64,000 nt of DNA from JBFWNG01 sp050251195 (GTDB lineage: Bacteria > Bdellovibrionota_B > Oligoflexia > Oligoflexales > Oligoflexaceae): positions 496,001-560,000 of the forward strand of contig JBFWNG010000003.1 in assembly GCA_050251195.1 (NCBI GenBank), written 5' to 3'. Position numbers and translations under genes: made by a program. The notes beneath the pieces are model-generated. The model saw only the letters and a list, made by a program, of their open reading frames with translations, made no database searches and was not told the DNA's origin. Positions 25,666-34,590 of the stretch are shown one piece after another. Positions within the stretch are counted from its first letter, which is position 1, and each line of letters opens with the position of its first letter.

Positions 25666-25952
25666 CGGCACCCAAACTGTCTTCTGTACGCTCTAATTGC
25701 AGGTTTGAATTCCGGACCGACATCTTCAGTGCCAGCGCAATTATTTCTTGACGAGATTTTCGGTCCTCAAGTTTCATGTTGGTCAAACCTTTTTACACTT
25801 TTGCAAAAAATTCCGCTCGAGCGCGCTCTAGAAGAGCCACGAGCAAACTTGCGCCTTACAATATGCTTTAGCTCTGAACCTACCGAACCCGAAAAAATTG
25901 TAGAAAAAAACCCGTGGTATGTTGTGACGAACTCGTGAAGGGAGAAAGCAGC
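25666..25952. other. Non-coding gap before the HNH gene
   Basis: 287 bases. A 77-codon plus-strand ORF exists (25705-25938), but it has a TTG start, no ribosome binding site and no protein-like features. It is rejected as a gene. Nothing else stands out except GGGAGAAA before the HNH gene start. Confidence 0.4.
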
Positions 25953-26927
25953 ATGGATGTCCGCAAAGAACTTTTTTCGATAGTCGAAAACGCTATTCAA
26001 ATACATGCACAGGAACAAAGAATTACACTGGAATCAGTCGAGGTTGTCGGCAAGCTCGAAGTGCGCAACGCAGCGGTAAATATGGGCATGAGTTCCGAAC
26101 GCTTTGCACGCTATGTCGGACTTACCCCGAACCAATATTGGAAGCGCGCTCAAGCGGCTCGGGTTATGCGATTCTTCCCTAAGGCAAAAGAAATGGTGTT
26201 GGTCGGAGAGACCCAAATTTCGCATCTTTCGATGATCGCTGCGAGAATCACCCAAGCTAATAGTGAAGTCTTGCTCGACGGAATCAAGAATAAATCCCGC
26301 CGCCAGGTCGAAGGACTGCTTTCTCGCATCACGTTTGACGGAAATATGCTGGCAAATCGGGATCCTGAAATTGAATTGAGGATAAAACTTCGAGAATCTG
26401 ATTTTGCATTGCTCGATAGAGCTAGAGAAATTCTTTCGCACGGTGGACAGGCTCCCTCGGCTCCTGAGATCCTCGTTAAAGCATTGAACGACTTGCTTGA
26501 AAAAAGAGATCCGCTACGAAAGGCCGAGCGAGCGGCTGCTAGAGCGGAGAAGAAAAATTCTCCTTCCGCGGGGAAGGAAGCTTCTCCGCACAAACCAGTG
26601 GTAGAACAACATATGCTCAAGCAACTTCCTAGGCATGACACTCCCCCTCTCCCTTCCGCGGGGAAGGAACCACGAAGACGCGCCATCCCTCAAGCTATAA
26701 AGCATCAAGTTTGGTTGCGGGACCAGGGACAGTGCACTTGGACTTTTCCCGACGGTGGTCGGTGTCCCGAGCGTGGAATGCTGGGACTCGATCATCGAGA
26801 GATGTGGTGCCGAGGTGGGGAACACTCTGTGGAGAATCTAACGTTAAAGTGTAGGCGTCACAATCAATTTGCTGCGGAACAGATTTTGGGAAGTTATTTC
26901 ATGGAGGCTAAGCGAGGTGTCGGATAG
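25953..26927 (+). CDS. HNH endonuclease-domain protein (DUF222-like N-terminal region)
   Basis: 324 residues from ATG 25953 (GGGAGAAA 7-14 bases upstream). The N-terminal helical part (NYWKRAQAARVMRFF-like, QISHLSMIAARIT, SRRQVEGLLSRI) resembles the variable regions of HNH proteins that occur as multigene families in Actinobacteria and Bdellovibrionota. The C-terminal HNH module has CTWTFPDGGRCPERGMLGLDHREMW and ENLTLKCRRHNQFAAE: a GLDH His, an Asn and a final His, plus zinc-type Cys residues. Between the two lies a charged linker with twin palindromic DNA repeats. These proteins are usually orphan; the target and role are unknown. Confidence 0.75.
   Translation: MDVRKELFSIVENAIQIHAQEQRITLESVEVVGKLEVRNAAVNMGMSSERFARYVGLTPNQYWKRAQAARVMRFFPKAKEMVLVGETQISHLSMIAARITQANSEVLLDGIKNKSRRQVEGLLSRITFDGNMLANRDPEIELRIKLRESDFALLDRAREILSHGGQAPSAPEILVKALNDLLEKRDPLRKAERAAARAEKKNSPSAGKEASPHKPVVEQHMLKQLPRHDTPPLPSAGKEPRRRAIPQAIKHQVWLRDQGQCTWTFPDGGRCPERGMLGLDHREMWCRGGEHSVENLTLKCRRHNQFAAEQILGSYFMEAKRGVG
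26561..26670. repeat. Twin palindromic direct repeats in the HNH linker
   Basis: The 16-base near-palindrome ccttccgcggggaagg occurs at 26562-26577 and again at 26652-26667, 90 bases apart and in the same frame (both encode PSAGKE). It differs from the main dispersed repeat. Confidence 0.7.
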
Positions 26928-26936
26928 AATGGACTC

Positions 26937-27554
26937 ATGAAATCGCGGAGCAAAGATATAATCATTAGAACCTCGAAAGATTTCGTCCAGAAACCATGGA
27001 AGAATGGCGGTGGGATGACGGAAGAACTCGTCGCGTTTCCGAACGCAGAAAATTATTTATGGAGAATAAGCGTAGCGAGTATTCGTGAGTCGGGACCTTT
27101 TTCGTTGTTTGAAGGTTTCGAACGGGTTCTGATCCCGTTAGAGGGCGATATTGTCTTGAAGCATGACGGGACAAAGCCAGTCAAACTGGAGGTTTTAAAA
27201 CCTTACTACTTTAAAGGTGATTGGAAGACGCAATGCACGCTCGAATCCGCGCAAGCGAAGGATTTTAATGTAATTTACAGGCCTGGTGCGGTTGATGTTG
27301 GCATTGAGGTGACGACTTTGGAAGAGGAGATTTCGGTTCAAAAAATAGGACATAGGCATTTCATTTACTGCGTTAAGGGAAGTTGTCAATTCTCCGAGCA
27401 GGAAGTTGGATCGCATACTTTGGTGGAAGTCGTTGGAGATCCCCGATGCACCTTCGGAACCCGTCATCGTGAGCATCCCCGTCATCCTGAGCGCAGAGAA
27501 GGATCTCACCCAAACGCAACAATAATCCAAGTAACCATCACCAGCAAAACCTAA
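26937..27554 (+). CDS. hutD: HutD/Ves family protein
   Basis: Cupin-fold protein of the HutD family, associated in other bacteria with histidine utilisation or with temperature tolerance (Ves). Conserved parts are the N-terminal WKNGGGMTEELVAFP, YLWRISVASIRESGPFSLFEGFERVLIPLEGD and a later KDFNVIYRPG. The length of 205 includes a C-terminal extension of about 30 residues (from GTRHREHPRHPERREGSH) encoded by the dispersed repeat. No hut genes are nearby, so the true substrate is unclear. Its stop overlaps the ftsK stop by 4 bases on the other strand. Confidence 0.85.
   Translation: MKSRSKDIIIRTSKDFVQKPWKNGGGMTEELVAFPNAENYLWRISVASIRESGPFSLFEGFERVLIPLEGDIVLKHDGTKPVKLEVLKPYYFKGDWKTQCTLESAQAKDFNVIYRPGAVDVGIEVTTLEEEISVQKIGHRHFIYCVKGSCQFSEQEVGSHTLVEVVGDPRCTFGTRHREHPRHPERREGSHPNATIIQVTITSKT
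27462..27507. repeat. Dispersed repeat copy within the hutD 3' end
   Basis: A direct copy gtcatcctgagcgcagagaa then ggatctc (27481-27507) with an upstream partial copy (gtcatcgtgagcatccc). It is translated in frame as PRHPERREGSH. Confidence 0.75.
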
Positions 27555-29932
27555 AGACTTGGCCCCAACCAGCGTCTCGGTTTCGAACCATTCGCCTTCT
27601 CCACAAACCCTTTCGCCTCCATCCCTTCGACGATGCGCGCTGCGCGGTTATACCCGATCTTGAGATGGCGTTGGAGAAATGACGCGCTGACAATTTGGTG
27701 GGTTTGAGCAATTTCCATAGCGTCGTTCCACTTGGGATCGTCGCTGGAGTCGTCACCGTACATCGGTTCGCTATCACCGCTTGCTTGCAAGCCTTCTTCG
27801 ATCCAGCTGATGGATTTTTCGTCGTAGCGAGGCGGGTGATCTTTTTTGATTTGGTCCACGAGGTTGATGACTTCGTGGTCGTCCAGGAAAGCGCTTTGAA
27901 TACGCTCTGGTTTGGAACCAGGTTTGAGATAGAGCATATCCCCTTTGCCGAGCAACTTATCTGCGCCCATGCAGTCCAATATAGTTCTACTATCCGCGCG
28001 GGAGAACACTTTGAAGGCGAGCCTACTGGGTAGGTTGGCTTTGATGACGCCTGTGATAACGTCAACGCTTGGACGTTGTGTCGCCAAAACCAGATGGATG
28101 CCGCTTGCCCTGGCCTTTTGAGCGAGGCGCTGAATCAGTCCTTCCACTTCCTTGGGAGCCGTGAGCATGAGGTCGGCAAGTTCGTCGATAACGATAATAA
28201 GGTACGGAAGTTTTTCGATCGAATCGTCGCCAACATATTCTTGGATTTCCTTTTTCTGTTGTGCGGTTGCCGTTTGCCAAAACTTATTAAAACCGGTTAT
28301 GTGCCGAACCTTCGCGAGTTCCATCAGTTTGTAGCGGCGATCCATTTCCATCGTTGCCCATTTTAGAGCTTGAGCGGCTTTCAACGGTTCTGTGATTACC
28401 GGCATATAAAGGTGCGGTATATCCTCATAGACCTTAAGTTCAAGAATCTTCGGATCTACGAGAATCATGCGAACGTCTTCTGGCGAAGACTTGATGATTA
28501 TGCTGCAGAGAAGGGCGTTAATGGCAACCGACTTACCAGATCCTGTTTGGCCGGCAACGAGAAGATGCGGCATTGCAGTAAGATCAGCGCAAACCGGTTC
28601 TCCTTTGAGAGATTTCCCCATTGCGAACGTTAGCGGTGATTCTGCGGTTTCAAACTGTTCTGATTTTAGAATATCTCCTAGATAAACAATCTCGCGTTGT
28701 TTGTTGGGAATTTCGACGCCGACAGCGCGCTTGCCGCTGACGGGATGGATGAAAATAGAATCCACCTTCATCGCTAGAGCAATATCGTCGATCAGAGAAG
28801 TAATCTTGGAAAGCTTGACGCCTTTCTCGGGTTCATACTCATAAACAGTAACGACGGGACCAGGCTGTATCGCAACGATTTTGCCTTCGATCGAAAAGTC
28901 TTGAAATGCCTTGACCAGGTTGCCGGCGGTCTTCTCATATTCTGCCCTGCGCTCCGCGCTCAACTTTCCGGATTCTTCGCTAATGCGAAACAGCGATGCC
29001 GACGGAGGAATATAGGGTGGGTCGCTGCGCTTCGTTGTTCCCGGCTCTGATAGTTCGGGGGCTGCTGCGAATTTCTGGTCGTGGCGTGCGGGAGTGATGT
29101 CAGCGGCTATGGGCTCTCTTATGAGGATTGATGGTTCGGATAGGGGGCGAGATCCTTCGCTTCGCTCAGGATGACGGCCAACAACCTCGGGATGACCAAA
29201 TACAAGATCTGGACGAGTTGCTACAAGGTCTGGACGAGATGCTACAAGGTCCGGATGAGATGTCACAAGGTCGGAATCCTCGTCATGAGGCGACGTCCCT
29301 CCCCGAAGCCATGCGAGCCCGCTCGTCATCCTGAGCGAAGCGAAGGATCTCATCACCTTTCGAAGCGCGTCCGTCACCCGCACCTGCGTCAAGAAAATAA
29401 ACGACAATACGGCGACCGTTCCTATAAAAACATTAACGCCGACGGTCCCCAAATTAGCGCGTAGTGCGCGAGCAAGGTATCCACCCACCATTCCCATGGT
29501 AGGTAACGTAATGCCTTGCACTGTAATCTCGGGAGCGTTAATTCCAAAAAACGTCGCGACGGCCAAGAGCAGAAGTAGCCATCCGCCCCATCGCGATAAG
29601 GACGTTGTCGAAGAGTCTTTCCGCAACAGATTGCACGCGGCCGTTACGAACGGCATCACGAAGAGATAGGATCCTAGACCGAGAAAATAATAGGAGGCGC
29701 CGGCGAGATAGCTTCCGAATACTCCACCCCAATTGGACGGGGGTGTTGGAAGGGTACTATAAGTATAGGCTGATGCGTCGTAGGGGTTGAAGCTGAAAAG
29801 TGAAATAAGGTAAAAGCAGCTCAGGCCCAAACAGGTGAACAAGAGCGCCTCTCTTTGATAATCATATTTTAGAAATATGTTCTTAAAGGATTTTTCCTGC
29901 AGATCGCGTAAAAAAGATTCAGCCCGTTCCAT
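27551..29932 (-). CDS. ftsK: DNA translocase FtsK/SpoIIIE family
   Basis: Septum-anchored motor that pumps chromosomal DNA to daughter cells and helps dimer resolution. ATG 29932 has GAGGA 6 bases upstream and is preferred over a TTG at 30001. N-terminal transmembrane helices (about residues 30-190) are followed by a linker. The motor has Walker A GQTGSGKSVAINALL and Walker B YLIIVIDELADLM, with the beta/alpha features LVLATQRPSVDVITGVIK. The C-terminal gamma winged helix is NDAMEIAQTHQIVSASFLQR through GFVEKANGSKPRRW. The linker carries two copies of the dispersed repeat plus five 7-residue units (DLVTSHP, DLVASRP, DLVATRP and similar). Length 793. Confidence 0.93.
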   Translation of the reverse strand: MERAESFLRDLQEKSFKNIFLKYDYQREALLFTCLGLSCFYLISLFSFNPYDASAYTYSTLPTPPSNWGGVFGSYLAGASYYFLGLGSYLFVMPFVTAACNLLRKDSSTTSLSRWGGWLLLLLAVATFFGINAPEITVQGITLPTMGMVGGYLARALRANLGTVGVNVFIGTVAVLSFIFLTQVRVTDALRKVMRSFASLRMTSGLAWLRGGTSPHDEDSDLVTSHPDLVASRPDLVATRPDLVFGHPEVVGRHPERSEGSRPLSEPSILIREPIAADITPARHDQKFAAAPELSEPGTTKRSDPPYIPPSASLFRISEESGKLSAERRAEYEKTAGNLVKAFQDFSIEGKIVAIQPGPVVTVYEYEPEKGVKLSKITSLIDDIALAMKVDSIFIHPVSGKRAVGVEIPNKQREIVYLGDILKSEQFETAESPLTFAMGKSLKGEPVCADLTAMPHLLVAGQTGSGKSVAINALLCSIIIKSSPEDVRMILVDPKILELKVYEDIPHLYMPVITEPLKAAQALKWATMEMDRRYKLMELAKVRHITGFNKFWQTATAQQKKEIQEYVGDDSIEKLPYLIIVIDELADLMLTAPKEVEGLIQRLAQKARASGIHLVLATQRPSVDVITGVIKANLPSRLAFKVFSRADSRTILDCMGADKLLGKGDMLYLKPGSKPERIQSAFLDDHEVINLVDQIKKDHPPRYDEKSISWIEEGLQASGDSEPMYGDDSSDDPKWNDAMEIAQTHQIVSASFLQRHLKIGYNRAARIVEGMEAKGFVEKANGSKPRRWLGPSL
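29149..29351. repeat. Inverted dispersed repeats flanking a 21-bp minisatellite inside ftsK
   Basis: A reverse copy at 29149-29175 (gagatccttcgcttcgctca then ggatgac) and a direct copy at 29325-29351 (gtcatcctgagcgaagcgaa then ggatctc) are both perfect to the core. Between them, about 29171-29275, lie five tandem 21-base units encoding 7-residue repeats. The whole block is an in-frame part of the FtsK linker. Confidence 0.85.
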
Positions 29933-30020
29933 GCTTTTCCTCAAAGTTACGGTGCCCTCACGCACGTTGGTGCCGAGGAAACAGTTTTGAACAGTACTCA
30001 ATAATTATAACATTACGGGA

Positions 30021-31049
30021 TTAGAAAAGGGTTGGTTGACCGTTTTCATAGAGAGGACGGATATTCGGATGTGAGTGTTTGAACTCTTCGACATACCGCT
30101 TAGCATAAGGACCAAAGAAGAACACCTCCTTAGGGGACACGGCTTGAATGATGTCTTTGAAATCCTTGCCGCTGCATGTTCTGCTTATGACGAAGCGGTC
30201 GTCTACCTCGTTGAGCGCGTTGACGCCTGCTGTCGGAGAGTAGCTCTCTTCGACGTAAAGGATGGGTTGATCAAAAATGGCCTTGCGAAGATAGTTCCAT
30301 CTTCCGTTTTGTGAAATTGGTAAAAACGCCACTTTATCTTGAGTCGTATTCGGATCGTAGCAATGCACCGATCCCAACGTATTGCCATATCGTTCGTAAA
30401 CCTTCACTATCTTGTGAATGGAATGATGGGCCGCCGTCGGAATTTTGTTCTCCGAAAAAAGCTTGATCAATTCTGGCGCCACGAGCGTTGGTTCGCAAAA
30501 AATCATGGGATAGGCGCCAGTCTCTAGATAGTTCTTCACGATTTTCAGGAGGCGCATCTTCTCGCGTTTTCTCGGCGGCAGGGCCAGGTTTGGCTCCGAA
30601 TGTTTAGTGCCCAGAATAAGAATATCTGCCTTCTTCAATTGCAACTTTCGCACGATTGGAATTTTCTCTATTTGTAGTTCCGGCGCATAAAGAATGCGTT
30701 TGCCTAACCACTGGATGAACAAGGACGCTCCGCCTAATGCGCTCCCCGTAGGCAACAATTCCAACTTGAGGCGTCCTATCGAAACTGGACGATTGTACTG
30801 ACACACAAGGGTTTTTGGGGCCTTATGCGAGGTCTCGATAATTTTCAATGATTCTTCTGTGGTGATGATCTGCGGTCCGTCAGATGTTACCTTAGTCGCA
30901 GCCGAGGAAACAAACGAGAGATCTCCGGATTTTCGCGAATCCAACCACAGGATGGAACCAAGCAAAGCGAGACCATCGCCTGTTGACTTGCATAAGAAAG
31001 GCAACGATTGCGGTTGTGGCAGATTTTCCATTGTGGGGACAATATCCAT
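30021..31049 (-). CDS. Metallo-beta-lactamase-fold exonuclease-like protein without metal ligands
   Basis: 342 residues resembling the beta-CASP/ligase-associated exonuclease class. LLPTGSALGGASLFIQWLGKRILYAPE corresponds to the strand usually reading P-x-GH-xxGSA, and ADILILGTKHSEPN matches the next conserved strand. The metal-binding H-x-H-x-DH motif is missing, the usual His in GH is Ser here, and no clear replacement ligands are seen. It probably has lost nuclease activity or binds a different cofactor. It lies upstream of ftsK with an 88-base gap. The start could also be ATG 31031; neither has a strong ribosome binding site. Confidence 0.55.
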   Translation of the reverse strand: MDIVPTMENLPQPQSLPFLCKSTGDGLALLGSILWLDSRKSGDLSFVSSAATKVTSDGPQIITTEESLKIIETSHKAPKTLVCQYNRPVSIGRLKLELLPTGSALGGASLFIQWLGKRILYAPELQIEKIPIVRKLQLKKADILILGTKHSEPNLALPPRKREKMRLLKIVKNYLETGAYPMIFCEPTLVAPELIKLFSENKIPTAAHHSIHKIVKVYERYGNTLGSVHCYDPNTTQDKVAFLPISQNGRWNYLRKAIFDQPILYVEESYSPTAGVNALNEVDDRFVISRTCSGKDFKDIIQAVSPKEVFFFGPYAKRYVEEFKHSHPNIRPLYENGQPTLF

Positions 31050-31113
31050 TATTATCGGATATTTATATGATAGGAAGCCCGGAACGTCAACAAGGTGTTA
31101 CGAAAAACAAGAG

Positions 31114-31302
31114 TTACATCCCAAAGGGATTTTTTGTGGTGTCCTCATATTTGAGAAGGTAAGTAAATCGCCAGTAAAAGACCTCAAAGGGCGTGCAACC
31201 TTTGACAGAACCCTCGTTGAGCTGTTTATAGAGCTCGAGGTAAGCGTGGTACTTCTTGATGAGCTTGTCAAAATGCTCCCGTGTGCACTCGTAACTACTC
31301 AT
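31114..31302 (-). CDS. Small helical protein, 62 residues, unknown
   Basis: Start chosen at ATG 31302 because a strong GGGGGTAG lies just upstream; the longer in-frame ORF has no such signal. The product is mostly helical and charged (TREHFDKLIKKYHAYLELYKQLNEGS), with Cys near both ends. No signal peptide or membrane helix is seen. It has no recognised family. It stands alone between the metallo-beta-lactamase-like gene and the large lipoprotein gene on the same strand. Confidence 0.55.
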   Translation of the reverse strand: MSSYECTREHFDKLIKKYHAYLELYKQLNEGSVKGCTPFEVFYWRFTYLLKYEDTTKNPFGM

Positions 31303-31401
31303 AACTACCCCCTTAATGGAGGTATCGGTAAAAAAACAAATTAATTTATATAAAACGTCAAATATCCGTCGTAACACTGCACAACGATTGAGGTATGGTC
31401 G

Positions 31402-32643
31402 TTAATTCTTCTCCCATTTAGCACTAAAATATTGCTCAAGAACCGCATCAGGATTCGCCGCACTATTGTGTCCGATGACACAAATTTCGACTGTACCGTC
31501 GCCAAAGTCGGAAATGTCGTCCGTAATGGGCATGGATACCGGGCGAAGCGGTGAATAATCGTCTTTAACTTCGCATTTGAAGTCCTTCGCTTCGTTCACC
31601 TTGTATTTATAGTGGGTGATAGGCTTAGTCGGATCTTTTGCGATCACGGTGATATTCAGTTTATCAACTTTCGATATGCCTATCGGCAGGTTTTGGAGCA
31701 TAACGGGCGGTGACGGTTGTTTTGCCGTCTTGCTCCCGGTTATGATGCCTCCTGCCGATTTTATCTCAACGCTGCGTACTATGAAGTTGTCGTATTCTAG
31801 ATCGGTGAGCGCATTTTTGCCGCTGATCACCAATTTGAAAGTTCCGACTCCCCAGCCTTCGTTGGTTATCAAGTAGTCGTTTTGACCATCGACGAAGAAC
31901 ATTGATTTTACAACCGCCCCCGACTCGTCAACGAGTTCGAGAAGATTGCTTTTGGGCCGCAGGGCATCGCACGATTTTAAGCTTATGCCAAATTCCTCGG
32001 ACGCGACCGTGAAAGGAATTTCGACTCTTCCGGACGATTCAGAGATCGGTCCGCTAATGAGTCCCGCACATGTAGTCGTTTCAATCTCTGTAGGAATGGC
32101 GTCGATGTTCCAGTCGCCGATGTGGATATTTTCTTGGAATAATCTCTCCACCGTGATCCCCAGGTTGCCCGTGTTTTCGACGGTAGCCATTAGTCTCTTG
32201 GAAATTCCTGTCGGCAGATGGAGCAAAGTAATCTGTACCGTCGCTTCGGTGATTTTATCTGTCGCGATATTGACTGTCCACGTATAGGGATAATCAGGAT
32301 CTGTGTTTTGCTCGACGGTGACGCCATCGACTTGCTTATTAAAGACATCGAACGCTACCACGGTTGCCCTGACGTTCGCAGATGGGTTGGTCTTCTTCCC
32401 GTTTTTGTCATCGATCCAACACCCAACTTCCGACTGATCCGATCCTGACGCGGCCGACTCCTCGACCATAGAACAGGTTAAGTATGATCCTCCTACCATG
32501 GACGGTTCGTCAACTTGATCGCTCGCAGTTTCATCGGATTTTTCTGTGGAATCGGCGTCTCTTCCTTCGTCGGTGTCAGTGAAATTGCTGAGTGGGTTGC
32601 AGCCCATCAGGCACACTAAGGGCAGGATAGTGTATATTCGCAT
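31402..32643 (-). CDS. Large predicted lipoprotein with C-terminal beta domain
   Basis: 413 residues; the signal peptide RIYTILPLVCLMGC ends in a lipobox Cys. AGAGG stands before the ATG. After an acidic Ser/Thr/Asp-rich stretch (TDTDEGRDADSTEKSDETASD) come beta-sandwich repeats and a C-terminal domain with ITHYKYKVNEAKDF, DDYSPLRPVSMPITDDISDF and GTVEICVIGHNSAANP. That end domain recurs in the fragment at 37829-38395 (THYRYKMG, FKICAIGGK). Its sort is common in secreted proteins of predatory and related bacteria, but its ligand is unknown. Likely surface or periplasmic. Confidence 0.65.
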   Translation of the reverse strand: MRIYTILPLVCLMGCNPLSNFTDTDEGRDADSTEKSDETASDQVDEPSMVGGSYLTCSMVEESAASGSDQSEVGCWIDDKNGKKTNPSANVRATVVAFDVFNKQVDGVTVEQNTDPDYPYTWTVNIATDKITEATVQITLLHLPTGISKRLMATVENTGNLGITVERLFQENIHIGDWNIDAIPTEIETTTCAGLISGPISESSGRVEIPFTVASEEFGISLKSCDALRPKSNLLELVDESGAVVKSMFFVDGQNDYLITNEGWGVGTFKLVISGKNALTDLEYDNFIVRSVEIKSAGGIITGSKTAKQPSPPVMLQNLPIGISKVDKLNITVIAKDPTKPITHYKYKVNEAKDFKCEVKDDYSPLRPVSMPITDDISDFGDGTVEICVIGHNSAANPDAVLEQYFSAKWEKN

Positions 32644-32877
32644 CGCCGACCTCTAAATTTGGTAAATCGTTAAAGCAGTTATCGGTGCAGATGAGAAAAA
32701 TATTTAGAAAAACTAAAAAGTACAGATTAGTCCAATGAACATGGATTATTATAGGCTTCAATAAGAGCGAATTAGAAGAAACTCAGATACAGCGCGCGAC
32801 TCACGGCGTTGTCTGGTATAACTAGCCATAATCCTAACAAAAAGGTACAATTTTCAAATCGCAGAAGAGACAAACTC

Positions 32878-33558
32878 ATGGGTTGGGAAAATCTCGTCAC
32901 CGGGGTTTTTATTTTAGCCTCCATCTACGGGCTGAGTAAGATCCACACCGTTCGGACCAAACAAAAGATCGTCGATTACCGCCGACGCTATCTCGACGTT
33001 GTCGCGAGATTTGACGCGATCGTAAAAAACCTTCACGACATCGAACTGCTTTGTCACCCGCAGACGCCCGCTGACCTGCTCAATCGGTACCAGAAAAACC
33101 TAGACCTTTTGCAATTTACGCTCGGCCAAGTCGCCGAAGCGCCCAAGTTGGGTAAGGAGCCGTTTTCACTCAATATGTTATCTATACTCATCATTGATTT
33201 TGAATCGATGGTGCGCAAAACCCTTTTGGATTTTAAAATCCAGCACAAGTCCATTTTGGAAAAAAAGCCGTCCAATGACGGCTGTTTTTTTTGTTCTCGT
33301 CCGTATCTCAGTTCCATCTTCCACGACTGTCTCTTTCGCATCAAAGGCCAGGTCATTAGTTCTTTCGTTTGCCAAATGTGCGTTATTAAAATTGAGAACG
33401 AACGCAATGTTCCCATGCTCTGCTTTCACAACCCTAACGGAACGCGCGTTCATTGGTCTAAAAACAGAGATTATCAGCCCATCCGAGATTTTTGGGCATT
33501 GAAATCGCACAATAATGTTGCTTATTATAATGTTGCTGTCACATTATTGAGTCGCTAA
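32878..33558 (+). CDS. Membrane-anchored protein with two CxxC motifs, unknown
   Basis: 226 residues from ATG 32878 (AGAAGAGA upstream; an upstream in-frame start lacks a ribosome binding site). One N-terminal membrane helix (WENLVTGVFILASIYGL), then a helical region with many charged residues. A C-terminal section contains CFFCSRPYL and SSFVCQMCVIKIE, two CxxC pairs that could bind zinc. The last part has IRDFWALKSHNN. I do not recognise the family. It precedes mdh by 32 bases on the same strand. Confidence 0.6.
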   Translation: MGWENLVTGVFILASIYGLSKIHTVRTKQKIVDYRRRYLDVVARFDAIVKNLHDIELLCHPQTPADLLNRYQKNLDLLQFTLGQVAEAPKLGKEPFSLNMLSILIIDFESMVRKTLLDFKIQHKSILEKKPSNDGCFFCSRPYLSSIFHDCLFRIKGQVISSFVCQMCVIKIENERNVPMLCFHNPNGTRVHWSKNRDYQPIRDFWALKSHNNVAYYNVAVTLLSR

Positions 33559-33590
33559 TTTTCTAAATTTCGCTATGGGAAGGATATTGC

Positions 33591-34580
33591 ATGAAACCAG
33601 AGATTAAAGTCGCTGTCACAGGCGCCGCTGGCCAGATCGGCTATAGTTTGCTTTTTCGCCTTGCGTCTGGTGAGACGTTTGGACCGGACCAACCTGTTGC
33701 ACTAAACCTCGTCGAGGTTCCCGCTGGCTTGAAAGCCGCCGAAGGAACGGCGATGGAACTAGACGACTGCGCGTTTCCTCTACTCAAAAAAATCACAATT
33801 ACAGACAGCCCCGAACAGGGATTTGACGGTGTCAACTGGGCGTTGTTGGTTGGTTCGAAACCGCGCGGCCCGGGAATGGAGCGCAACGACCTGATAAAAG
33901 AAAACGGCCCTATCTTTGTGAGCCAAGGCAGAGCGCTCGCCCGCGGCGCGTCGGATTTGCGCGTTGTTGTTGTGGGTAACCCATGCAACACCAACTGTCT
34001 CATCGCTCAACACAACTGCAAGGATGTTCCTCCAACTCGGTTTTCCGCCATGACCATGCTCGACGAGAACCGCGCAAAGGCTCAACTTGCCCGCAAAGCA
34101 AAAGTCGACGTCGTCGACGTAGCCAACCTCGGGATTTGGGGTAACCACAGTTCTACAATGTTCCCCGACTTTGAGAACGCAAAGATCAAAGGCAAGAAAG
34201 TCACCGACGTGATCAGTGATCGCAATTGGTTGGAAAAAGAATTTATTGGGATCGTGCAAAAACGCGGCGCAGCAATTATCGACGCCCGCGGTAAATCGTC
34301 AGCAGCCTCCGCAGCGTCAGCTTGTATCGACCACATGAAGCAATTCATAACCAAGACTAAAGAGAACGATTGGTTCTCCGCAGCGATTCCGAGTGACGGA
34401 AGCGCCTACGACATCCCAAAGGGTCTCATCTACTCTTTCCCGCTTCGCTCCGACGGCAAAGGCAACTACGAAATCGTAAAAGGCCTCCAGCTTTCCGCGT
34501 TCGCGAAAGATAAAATCGTGGCCACGACGAAAGAACTCTTGCAAGAACGCGATGTCGTAAAAGATCTCCTCAGCAAATAA
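33591..34580 (+). CDS. mdh: Malate dehydrogenase
   Basis: NAD-dependent oxidation of malate to oxaloacetate in the TCA cycle. The N-terminal NAD motif is VAVTGAAGQIGYSLLFRLA, then LNLVEVPAG. Catalytic stretches are RGPGMERNDLIKENGPIF (mobile loop Arg), VVVGNPCNTN, MTMLDENRAKAQLA and the active-site His in LGIWGNHSSTMFPD. This is the cytosolic-like MDH type found in many bacteria. Length 329 is normal. GGAAGGA is just upstream. The lipoprotein gene follows 10 bases downstream. Confidence 0.96.
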   Translation: MKPEIKVAVTGAAGQIGYSLLFRLASGETFGPDQPVALNLVEVPAGLKAAEGTAMELDDCAFPLLKKITITDSPEQGFDGVNWALLVGSKPRGPGMERNDLIKENGPIFVSQGRALARGASDLRVVVVGNPCNTNCLIAQHNCKDVPPTRFSAMTMLDENRAKAQLARKAKVDVVDVANLGIWGNHSSTMFPDFENAKIKGKKVTDVISDRNWLEKEFIGIVQKRGAAIIDARGKSSAASAASACIDHMKQFITKTKENDWFSAAIPSDGSAYDIPKGLIYSFPLRSDGKGNYEIVKGLQLSAFAKDKIVATTKELLQERDVVKDLLSK

Positions 34581-34590
34581 GGAAGAAAAA

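Noticed and set aside
25705..25938. ORF of 77 codons before the HNH gene
   Set aside because: TTG start, no ribosome binding site, no protein character, no paralog in window.
29171..29275. CRISPR-like repeats
   Set aside because: Units are contiguous 21-mers with no spacers and are part of the FtsK reading frame.
31114..31302. Toxin or antitoxin for the 62-residue gene
   Set aside because: No partner gene and no recognisable fold; orphan.
31590..31612. Sequence gtccttcgcttcgttcacc resembling the dispersed repeat
   Set aside because: It encodes the family-conserved VNEAKDF and lacks the flanking GGATGAC; probably chance.
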